A DNA stretch of 40,027 nt from Bacteroidales bacterium. Its GTDB lineage: Bacteria; Bacteroidota; Bacteroidia; Bacteroidales; UBA10428. The position numbers and the translations under genes are program-made. Each line of letters starts with the position of its first letter. The stretch's first letter is position 1. The notes beneath the pieces were generated by a model. That model saw nothing but the letters and a program-made list of their open reading frames with translations. It made no database searches and had not been told where the DNA came from. The stretch spans positions 1-40,027 of the forward strand of contig JAFGVA010000052.1 in the NCBI GenBank assembly GCA_016938235.1, read 5' to 3'. This document shows positions 5,742-14,773 of the stretch, piece after piece.

Positions 5742-6860
5742 ATGAACGATATTTTAAAATTCAGCCTGATTGTAGTTTTTGGTCTAATTCCATTTGGCTT
5801 TGGAGTAGTATGGATATTGTACCGGGGAACCATCATTTTTAGTACTGCTTTAACTGTTTTTATTGGCGCTATGGGTGTGGGTATTGTTTCTTTTACAATA
5901 GGTCAACTGGGATTGGTTCATTTGTATTGGGGTATACCTGTTTGTTTGGTCTGGCTGGTAACAATGAATTTCGTGGCAAAAAAAATAATACGGGATCCGC
6001 TGAGAGAACTTAATGCTTCTATTCGTGAATTGGCTACCGGTAATCTTGCAAAGAAAGTGCACCTGAAAAGTAAAAACCAAAATAACGAAGTTGGAGAAAT
6101 CTCTAAATCCCTTGAAATACTAAACAAAGAAATATACAATGCAACGCACAACATCAATAAAAGTAGTGAAGAAGTTTTAATTATGAGCAGGGAGATTGCA
6201 CATACCTCCGATGAACTTATTCAGGGTGCAAACCAACAGGTTGCTATTGTAAGCCTTCTGAAAGAAAGTATGCAACATATGAGTAACATAGTGGAAGAAA
6301 ACAAAAGGAATGCTGTGAATTCGGAAAGTCACTCTGAAGCAGGTGCCAGACAAATTATAAGGGTAAATGATCAAATGGAGCAGCTTGTTCAGGCAATGAA
6401 GGGAATTAAACAAAACATTGGCAACATTAACAATATTGCTTTACAAACCAACATCCTGGCTTTAAACGCAGCCGTTGAGGCAGCTCGTGCAGGGGAATAC
6501 GGCAAAGGCTTTGCTGTTGTTGCTGCCGAAGTCAGAAAATTAGCCGAGAACAGCCGGCAATATGCCAACGATATCAACATAATAATTAAACAGGGAGTAG
6601 ATATTTCGAATGTCACAGCAGAAAGTCTCTCGGAAACTGTACCGCGTATTCAGGAATCGGTATCCCTGATAAATCAAATCTCGAAAGGCAGTTCTGTTCA
6701 AGTGGATGAAAACAGACGAATTAATCAGGGAATAGAACAAGTTGACGAGCAGAATAAAAATAACGCCTCTCATGCAGATTCCCTTGCCAATTCGGCACAG
6801 ACTCTAAAAGAACAGGCTGAAGTATTGAGGAAATCGGTTGAGTTTTTCAGATTTGAATAA
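5742..6860 (+). CDS. Methyl-accepting chemotaxis protein without a periplasmic sensor domain
   Basis: The 372-residue chemoreceptor begins with three closely spaced hydrophobic segments (about residues 6-27, 30-54 and 58-80) with no room for a periplasmic ligand domain. A HAMP-like linker follows ([22 protein letters not shown], about 87-110), then a long cytoplasmic coiled coil with the conserved signalling hairpin tip ([20 protein letters not shown], about 235-255, then [15 protein letters not shown]). Such proteins activate a CheA kinase through CheW. No cheA, cheW, cheB or cheR lies nearby. The signal may be membrane state or an intracellular cue. It is flanked by an inverted repeat upstream and another downstream and is transcribed alone. 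Confidence 0.9.
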   Translation: MNDILKFSLIVVFGLIPFGFGVVWILYRGTIIFSTALTVFIGAMGVGIVSFTIGQLGLVHLYWGIPVCLVWLVTMNFVAKKIIRDPLRELNASIRELATGNLAKKVHLKSKNQNNEVGEISKSLEILNKEIYNATHNINKSSEEVLIMSREIAHTSDELIQGANQQVAIVSLLKESMQHMSNIVEENKRNAVNSESHSEAGARQIIRVNDQMEQLVQAMKGIKQNIGNINNIALQTNILALNAAVEAARAGEYGKGFAVVAAEVRKLAENSRQYANDINIIIKQGVDISNVTAESLSETVPRIQESVSLINQISKGSSVQVDENRRINQGIEQVDEQNKNNASHADSLANSAQTLKEQAEVLRKSVEFFRFE

Positions 6861-6887
6861 GATTCAAAAGAGATTTTATTATAAAAA

Positions 6888-6968
6888 ATGAGGTTGTTCC
6901 AATAATCCATTTTTCGCTATCCTCAACTTGCAGCGATAATTATGAGTGGATTATTGAGACAACCTCAT
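6888..6968. repeat. Long inverted repeat between convergent genes, possible two-way terminator
   Basis: ATGAGGTTGT (6888-6897) and AATAATCCA (6901-6909) pair with TGGATTATT (6947-6955) and ACAACCTCAT (6959-6968), separated by a 3-nt mismatch on each side. The 37-nt loop has its own hairpin TCGCT/AGCGA. It lies between the stop codons of the chemoreceptor and the sugar transporter. It lacks a proper T run, so it may be a repeat unit as well as a transcription barrier. Confidence 0.65.
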
Positions 6969-6976
6969 CTACCCTT

Positions 6977-8248
6977 CTAGGCTTTTACAAAATGTCCTTT
7001 CCAGCCATAATAAGCAATATATATGTAGCATAAAACAGGTAGTATAAAAGAATGGTGCAATCCCACTGAGGAGTCAGCTAAAACACCTTGTAAGAATGGT
7101 ATTAATGCACCTCCGACAATTGCCATACACAATATACCTGAGCCCTGTGGTGTGTGTATTCCCAGTTTATTTATTGCCAATGTGAAAATGGTTGGGAACA
7201 TGATGCTGTTAAAGAATCCGACAGCAATAATGGTATACATAGCCAGTTTCCCGGAAACTAACATGGTTGCAATTACCAAAAGGGAGGCAACTATTGCATT
7301 AAATGTGAGTATTTTACCAGGTTTTACCTTTTGCATTATTGCAGCACCAATAAAACGGCCAACCATAGCTCCGCCCCAATAATAAGCAATTTTATTACCT
7401 GCTGCAGATTCACTAAGATTGGCAATCTCTGGTAATGCGAAAAACTTCACAAGGAAACTTCCAATGGATACCTCTGCTCCTACGTAAACAAATATTCCAA
7501 CTGCCCCAAGTACAAGGTGTGTAAATCCCCAGGCATTTTTATGTGTCTTCTCAACTTCACTTTTTGAAGCTTCCGGTTTTTGGTCTTCATCACTGCTTAA
7601 AATCACCGGTAGCTTAATAAAAGCAATAACAGCTGCCAGAATAAATAAAACAGTCATTAATCCCAGGTACATATTTTGAACCACTGCTGCTTCTTCTGCA
7701 GCACTTACACCCTGTTCTACAACAGCTAAAATCAGTGCCGAACCTATAAAGGGCGCAATGGTTGTTCCCAGTGAGTTAAAGGCTTGTGTCAGGTTAAGTC
7801 TGCTTGAAGCTGTTTCGGCCTTACCTAAAATAGACACATAAGGGTTGGCTGAAACCTGCAATAAAGTAATTCCTGTTGCCAAAACAAAAAACGCTGCCAG
7901 GAAGAAAGCATATGAATGAACTTCTGCTGCCGGATAAAACATTAATGCTCCGATGCCGGCAATTACCAGCCCAATAACAATGCCCTTTTTATACCCTATA
8001 CGGCTTACTAAAGACCCTGATGGTAACGACATTAGCGCATAAGCAGTAAAGAATACAAACTGAACCAGCATGCCTTCGGCATATCCTAATTCAAACACAT
8101 TCATCAGGTGAGGAATGAGAATGTCATTCATACAGGTAATAAATCCCCACATGAAGAAGAGCGTTGTTAATACAGTTAAGGGGAAAGTGTAATTTCCATT
8201 GGCACTTGATTGTATTCCTTTGGTTGGTGTTGATATTGATGCTGCCAT
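6977..8248 (-). CDS. FucP/GluP-family sugar:H+ symporter (MFS)
   Basis: The 423-residue protein has twelve predicted membrane segments and the FucP-family signature near the start (FFMWGFITCMNDILIPHL) followed by VFFTAYALMSLPSG and SANPYV. Family members import fucose, glucose or galactose with protons across the inner membrane. The close match to the glucose/galactose branch (TLLQVSANPYVSILG) suggests glucose or galactose, but specificity cannot be read from sequence alone. The start ATG at 8248 gives a short cytoplasmic N-terminus before the first helix. It may handle monosaccharide released by the nearby esterase or the maltose locus; that link is inferred. Confidence 0.88.
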   Translation of the reverse strand: MAASISTPTKGIQSSANGNYTFPLTVLTTLFFMWGFITCMNDILIPHLMNVFELGYAEGMLVQFVFFTAYALMSLPSGSLVSRIGYKKGIVIGLVIAGIGALMFYPAAEVHSYAFFLAAFFVLATGITLLQVSANPYVSILGKAETASSRLNLTQAFNSLGTTIAPFIGSALILAVVEQGVSAAEEAAVVQNMYLGLMTVLFILAAVIAFIKLPVILSSDEDQKPEASKSEVEKTHKNAWGFTHLVLGAVGIFVYVGAEVSIGSFLVKFFALPEIANLSESAAGNKIAYYWGGAMVGRFIGAAIMQKVKPGKILTFNAIVASLLVIATMLVSGKLAMYTIIAVGFFNSIMFPTIFTLAINKLGIHTPQGSGILCMAIVGGALIPFLQGVLADSSVGLHHSFILPVLCYIYIAYYGWKGHFVKA

Positions 8249-8405
8249 TGTTGCTTTTTTTATTGTTAATGAATAAAAGTTTTTCTTTAAAATATACTGT
8301 TTTTCTGATTTAAATGTAAAAACATATTTTTCAATACAAGCCGGTTAAAATTGATTTCTTTAAATGCAGTAATTAATTAGTATGGAAAAGATTGAAAAAG
8401 TATTA

Positions 8406-8999
8406 CTAAACAGATTCTTTGAATGAATTGAATATTTCCTTTCCAAATGCCATACATTCTTCCCGTTTGAGGTTATCGTATTCGGGCATATTGAATCCCT
8501 TCAGCATTTTTGCAGATTCTTCATCGAGCAAACCAAAAGTTACCCTGCCAAGAAATACCCTTGAAGGTACATCTTTGGTTTCTGTTAATAAAGCAATATG
8601 ATTGTTAATCAGTTCGTTTGTTTGTTTGCTGGTTGGAGGTTGCATCATGTTTCCACACACGGCAAAATGTCCACGTACTTTTCCTTTAAGCATTTCTTTA
8701 TTTTTATTCAAATAATATTGCAGCTCTTTGGAAACTTTCCCGGATCTGATTGAACCACCCACAATAATGTTGGCATACATACTCAGATCAGGAATTTCCC
8801 GAACATCAAAAAGATTGGCAAGGCCATTCATTCCTTCAGAAATCCATACTGCTGCATCGCGTGAACTGCCACACCAGGTAGAATATAAAATTGCCCAATC
8901 AGCCGACCTCGGATAATATTCCAGGGCATTTGCTTTTTTTGCCAATAGCATTCCTCCTATTCCCAGGAGGCCGGTTTTAAAAAATGTTCTTTTGTCCAT
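8406..8999 (-). CDS. Exported flavodoxin-domain protein
   Basis: The 197-residue protein begins MDKRTFFKTGLLGIGGMLLAKKANA, a Tat-like leader with only one arginine (KR-TFF), and then a flavodoxin-like fold. WAILYSTWCGSSRDAAVWI occupies the place of the FMN phosphate loop, and IIVGGSIRSGKVSKELQYYL and FAVCGNM follow in the usual flavodoxin order. Related proteins include HemG-type menaquinone-dependent protoporphyrinogen oxidases, which are normally cytosolic. Here the leader predicts export. FMN binding and any redox partner are not proven. It is followed (158 bp) by the sugar transporter on the same strand. Confidence 0.75.
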   Translation of the reverse strand: MDKRTFFKTGLLGIGGMLLAKKANALEYYPRSADWAILYSTWCGSSRDAAVWISEGMNGLANLFDVREIPDLSMYANIIVGGSIRSGKVSKELQYYLNKNKEMLKGKVRGHFAVCGNMMQPPTSKQTNELINNHIALLTETKDVPSRVFLGRVTFGLLDEESAKMLKGFNMPEYDNLKREECMAFGKEIFNSFKESV

Positions 9000-9168
9000 T
9001 GCATTATGTGCTTACTGTTATTATTCGATTTATTATTTATCAAATAAATTTTAGTTCCCGTAAATGCTACAATTATTACTAAAGCTTTTTTTTTATTCAG
9101 GATTGATGTTGTGAGCAACACCTGATCTCACTGACATACAGGCGCATCGGATTCAACCCTATATAGGC

Positions 9169-10759
<1,591 letters not shown>

Positions 10760-13750
10760 ATGTTAAAAAAAATACTTCTCATTAGTCTGATTTTTATTAC
10801 AATCAGTCTTAACGCCCAAATGGTTCTTGAATACAATACTGAACTTTCAGAAGGCACAACAATAACAGTCCCCTTAAACGGTACTGTTGATGTATCTGTT
10901 GATTGGGGTGATGGAACAACTCCGGAACAATTTAACACACCGGTTAATGCTAATCATACCTACAGTACCGAAGGTATTTATACTGTAAGCATAAGCGGCA
11001 CTCTAAGCTGGTTTGGTTTCAGCCCAATTGCCGGGGTTACAAACGACAAGCTTACAAGGTGTATCAGTTTTGGAGATGTTGGACTAAGCAGTCTGTCGAG
11101 AGCATTTTATAAAGCAAAAAACCTTATTCAAGTGCCAAGTCAAATACCCGGCACAATAGAAAATTTATCAAATGCTTTCCAGGGGGCGACTTTATTTAAC
11201 CAGGATTTAAATAATTGGGATGTGAGTAATGTATCTGATATGAATTATATGTTTATGAGTGCTAGTAGTTTTAATCAGAACATTGGAAATTGGAATGTGA
11301 GCAAAGTGACAAATATGAGTTTTATGTTTTATCAAGCCACTGCTTTTAACCAAAATATAAGTACGTGGAACGTTAGTAATGTTAAGAACATGCGCTATAT
11401 GTTTTCAGAGGCCAGTAATTTCAATCAAGATATTGGTAACTGGAATGTTAGTAATGTTACTGATATGGGCTGCATGTTTTTATGGGCCGAGGCATTTAAT
11501 CAGGATATTGGGAATTGGGATGTGAGTAAGGTAACTGATATGGTATCAATGTTTAATAGCCTTGAACTATTTAATCAGAATATCAGTAGATGGGATGTAA
11601 GTAGTGTAATAAATATGTCCGCTATGTTTTTCGGTGCAAAATCATTTAATCAGGATATTGGAAACTGGGATGTCAGTAATGTTACTGATATGGGTTACAT
11701 GTTTAATGATGCCTCATCTTTTAATTCCGATATTGGTGATTGGGATGTAAGCAACGTTAAATGGATGGACAACATGTTCTATTCTGCAGAATCCTTTAAC
11801 CAGGATATTGGTTCCTGGGATGTGAGTAATGTTACCACGATGAGGGAAATGTTTATGGCTACTCAAAGTTTTAATCAGGATATCGGGAATTGGGATGTGA
11901 GTAGCGTTACCGATATGTCAGGCATGTTCTGGAATGCGAATGCATTCAACCAGGGTATTGGAGACTGGGATGTGAGTAATGTGGAAGATATGAGCTATAT
12001 GTTTCATTACTGCCCAATGTTTAACCAGGACATAGGGAACTGGGATGTAAGTAATGTTATTAATACCGAACATATGTTTAACGGTGCCTATGTCTTCAAT
12101 CAGGATATTGGCCGATGGGATGTGAGCAAAGATACCTGCATGGCATACATGTTTGGTGCAGCTACCTCATTTAACCAGGATATAAGTAACTGGGACGTGA
12201 GCAATGTTGAAAACATGACGGCTATGTTCGGTACAATGGATCATTTTAATCAACCCATCGGTAAGTGGAATGTTGGTAAAGTGAAATCGATGGCTGGTAT
12301 GTTTTATGGATGTAAAGTCTTTAACCAGGATCTTTCGGAATGGGATGTAAGCAATGTTACCAATATGTCGCATATGTTCCCGGCAGCATTTGAATTCGAC
12401 CAGGACATTAGCAGTTGGGATGTAAGCAGTGTGACTAATATGTATGATATGTTTGCCGCCATGCAAATTTCAACGCCCTATTATAATAATTTGTTAAAAA
12501 GCTGGTCGTCTCAGCAATTACAGAGTAATGTAATCTTTTCTGCAGGATGGAGCAATTATTCTCCCGGTGAGTCTGCCGATGCCCGCCAAAGTATAATCGA
12601 TACCTACAATTGGACAATAATGGATAACGGAGAATCCGGAGCCCCATCCATTTTAACAAACCCTGTTGAGAATATTTCATTCACCTCTGCAACTTCAGGT
12701 GGAAACATTGTTTCCGATGCAGGAAGCAGTGTTACTGATAGGGGTATTGTCTGGGATACCTTATACAACCCTACCCTTGAAAAAAATAAAGGAACAGTAA
12801 CAAACGGCACAGGTACTGGCTTATATTCATGTGATCTAAATGGTCTTACTCCCGGGAATACTTATTATGCAAGGGCTTATGCAACAAACAGCAATGGAAC
12901 AGCTTATGGGCATACAAAGAAGTTTATCCCGCAAAAAGCATTAACCCTGACCGGTGTCATAACTGCCAATAGTAAAACCTACGATGGTACAAATGCCGTT
13001 GAAACAGACAATTATGAACTCGTATTAACCGGAATTGAAAGCGGACATGAAGACATAGCATTGGGGCAAGTAAAATTCGTTTTTGAAGACAAAAATGCCG
13101 GAAACGATAAAGCAGTGATAATTAAAGATGCTGTTTTTATAGGTTCTGACTCTCTTAAATATTTTCTTTCATCAACAGAAAGCGCAACTACAACTGCTAC
13201 TATTGAGCCAAAGACTGTAACAATAAGCGGAGATTTTTCGGTGAAGAATAAAACATATAACGGTACAACCAATGCAATTATCAAGGATAATAATTTAGTC
13301 GTTGACGGGAAAATAAGATGGGATGATTTGACGCTTTCCAACCTGGAACTTAATTTTGCACAACCCGAAATAGGCAGTAATATTTTAGTTTCGATAACAA
13401 GTGCTGAACTATTTGGTGCCGACAGTTTAAACTATGTTTTATCGCTCGAAAGTGCCCCAACCTGCCTGGGAAATATTGTAGAGTTCAGTGGTATTCCAAA
13501 TTCTGTTTCTAAAGATGAGCTTTTAGTTTATCCCAATCCGTTTAACGATTATATAGTCATTCAAAACAATCAGGAAATTGAAAGCGTATCACTGCATAAT
13601 ATTCTGGGCAAAACCGTTTTTACCACTACCGAAACAATGCAAGGGAACATTAAAATCTCTACGGAACATTTACCTAGGGGTACGTACTTCATTACTTTCA
13701 GGTTTTCTAATAACACTGAACAGAAGACTCTGCCTATTATTAAACTTTAA
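10760..13750 (+). CDS. Large T9SS-exported surface protein with DUF285 (BspA-type) repeats
   Basis: The 996-residue protein starts with the signal peptide MLKKILLISLIFITISLNAQ; the in-frame ATG at 10733 is rejected because it would precede this leader. A PKD-like stretch (DWGDGTT) follows, then 17 tandem 25-residue repeats (11195-12469) of the form FNQDIGNWDVSNVTDMxxMF, the DUF285/BspA-like unit. A fibronectin-like module (GLTPGNTYYARAYATNSNGTAYG), two YDG-type modules (SKTYDGTNAV and NKTYNGTTNA) and a C-terminal T9SS sorting domain (DELLVYPNPFNDYIVI ... GTYFITF) complete it. It is predicted to be carried to the cell surface by the type IX system and may act in adhesion or substrate contact. 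It stands alone and ends in a strong terminator. Confidence 0.93.
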   Translation: MLKKILLISLIFITISLNAQMVLEYNTELSEGTTITVPLNGTVDVSVDWGDGTTPEQFNTPVNANHTYSTEGIYTVSISGTLSWFGFSPIAGVTNDKLTRCISFGDVGLSSLSRAFYKAKNLIQVPSQIPGTIENLSNAFQGATLFNQDLNNWDVSNVSDMNYMFMSASSFNQNIGNWNVSKVTNMSFMFYQATAFNQNISTWNVSNVKNMRYMFSEASNFNQDIGNWNVSNVTDMGCMFLWAEAFNQDIGNWDVSKVTDMVSMFNSLELFNQNISRWDVSSVINMSAMFFGAKSFNQDIGNWDVSNVTDMGYMFNDASSFNSDIGDWDVSNVKWMDNMFYSAESFNQDIGSWDVSNVTTMREMFMATQSFNQDIGNWDVSSVTDMSGMFWNANAFNQGIGDWDVSNVEDMSYMFHYCPMFNQDIGNWDVSNVINTEHMFNGAYVFNQDIGRWDVSKDTCMAYMFGAATSFNQDISNWDVSNVENMTAMFGTMDHFNQPIGKWNVGKVKSMAGMFYGCKVFNQDLSEWDVSNVTNMSHMFPAAFEFDQDISSWDVSSVTNMYDMFAAMQISTPYYNNLLKSWSSQQLQSNVIFSAGWSNYSPGESADARQSIIDTYNWTIMDNGESGAPSILTNPVENISFTSATSGGNIVSDAGSSVTDRGIVWDTLYNPTLEKNKGTVTNGTGTGLYSCDLNGLTPGNTYYARAYATNSNGTAYGHTKKFIPQKALTLTGVITANSKTYDGTNAVETDNYELVLTGIESGHEDIALGQVKFVFEDKNAGNDKAVIIKDAVFIGSDSLKYFLSSTESATTTATIEPKTVTISGDFSVKNKTYNGTTNAIIKDNNLVVDGKIRWDDLTLSNLELNFAQPEIGSNILVSITSAELFGADSLNYVLSLESAPTCLGNIVEFSGIPNSVSKDELLVYPNPFNDYIVIQNNQEIESVSLHNILGKTVFTTTETMQGNIKISTEHLPRGTYFITFRFSNNTEQKTLPIIKL
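11195..12469 (+). repeat. 17 tandem 75-bp coding repeats (DUF285)
   Basis: Seventeen in-frame units of exactly 75 bp encode 25-residue repeats. DNA identity between units is moderate and third positions differ often. The array therefore looks old and kept by selection on protein sequence, not freshly expanded, but recombination between units is still possible. Confidence 0.95.
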
Positions 13751-13784
13751 TCAGAGATTAAAGCATATAACTAAATAGTATAGA

Positions 13785-13826
13785 AATAACAAACCCACTC
13801 CCTGATTATGAAGTGGGTTTGTTATT
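13785..13826. terminator. Two-way terminator
   Basis: AATAACAAACCCACT (13785-13799) pairs perfectly with AGTGGGTTTGTTATT (13812-13826). It lies between the convergent surface-protein and lipoprotein genes and can serve both. Confidence 0.85.
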
Positions 13827-13869
13827 CAATTTTATATTCAGCAAAAAAAGCTTTCTCCCTTCCCGAAAT

Positions 13870-14412
13870 TTATTTTAAAACGTCAGCTTTCACTTTTGCT
13901 TTCATGTCAAGGCTTACGCTAAGAGTCATCGGAGCATACGATGAAGTGCCTTCTATGGAAACAGTTAGCTTCTCATAATTTAAAAGTTCATTTCCCAGGG
14001 CTAATAAATCGTCTCCACTAATGTTTTCCAATGAAATTTCAGCATTGTTGTCTGTCAAATTATTTAAAGTATAAGACCAGTTTGCCTCTTTAGCTTTGAT
14101 AGTCAATTCATTAATTGTTTCACCCTCGGGTATTCCATTCAATTTGCATTTAACATCGTATACTTTAATCTCTTTTATCTTTTTCAGATACTTGTTCAAA
14201 TCTTTGTTTTCAGCAATGTCTATCGTGTCAACTTCGTAATAACTGTAGCCTTCAAGCGTCGATTTCAGATCATTTGTTGTAACACCTACAGGCTCAACAA
14301 TGTCAGCAACCATTGTTTCTGAAATGGTTGTTTCAAAGCTGACTTCTCCCAGGTCGTCACATGCATACAATGCAAGCACAAATACTGCTAATAATAATAC
14401 TTTTGTTTTCAT
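13870..14412 (-). CDS. Uncharacterised lipoprotein
   Basis: The 180-residue protein has a lipoprotein signal ending LALYAC (lipidated Cys at about residue 18) followed by acidic DD, a pattern compatible with surface export in Bacteroidota. The mature part is mostly beta, with acidic and serine/threonine-rich stretches, and no recognised catalytic motif. Its C-terminal half (LTVSIEGTSSYAPMTLSVSLDMKAKVKA) looks like a beta-sandwich. No gene partner is evident; the upstream gene is divergent and the downstream one convergent. Function unknown. Confidence 0.8.
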   Translation of the reverse strand: MKTKVLLLAVFVLALYACDDLGEVSFETTISETMVADIVEPVGVTTNDLKSTLEGYSYYEVDTIDIAENKDLNKYLKKIKEIKVYDVKCKLNGIPEGETINELTIKAKEANWSYTLNNLTDNNAEISLENISGDDLLALGNELLNYEKLTVSIEGTSSYAPMTLSVSLDMKAKVKADVLK

Positions 14413-14712
14413 AGTCTGTCCTTTTTAGCTTAAATATTTCTGTTTTAAAAATTCTGAATTGTCGGGATATCTATTTAAAGTTATGAAAAAAAAACTTTCG
14501 CCAACTATTAAAATACTTCATACTAACTACTTTAATTTATTATTGTTCAGTATGGATAAAAGTATGTTTTTCTAATTATTCCAAATCAGACACATGAATC
14601 ATTGCGACTAAAAAAATAAAAACATAAATAAACCAATAAATACTTACTCGACTTCTGATAATTAAAGAGAATTCAGGCTCCTTGTTTAGACTCTAACAAA
14701 CTAACAATTAGC
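14413..14712. other. Divergent intergenic region
   Basis: Very AT-rich sequence between the lipoprotein gene and the histidine kinase gene. Apart from the kinase promoter at its right edge I see no site, repeat or reading frame. Confidence 0.5.
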
Positions 14713-14744
14713 TTTGGCTGTTAACCTTATTTTTTGTAACTTAT
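14713..14744 (+). promoter_or_regulatory. Likely promoter of the hybrid kinase gene
   Basis: TTTG (14713-14716), a 20-nt spacer and TAACTTAT (14737-14744) approach the Bacteroidota consensus; the last two bases of the -7 box differ. It lies 30 bp before ATG 14774, which argues against the upstream TTG start at 14714. Confidence 0.5.
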
Positions 14745-14773
14745 ATACAACCAAACTGTTGAGCGAGAGCAAT

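Noticed and set aside
12167-12466. Minus-strand 99-codon frame opposite the surface protein
   Set aside because: It is the mirror of the DUF285 repeats; its own repetition comes only from them.
11195-12469. CRISPR array
   Set aside because: The 75-bp repeats are an uninterrupted coding frame for DUF285 units with no spacers.
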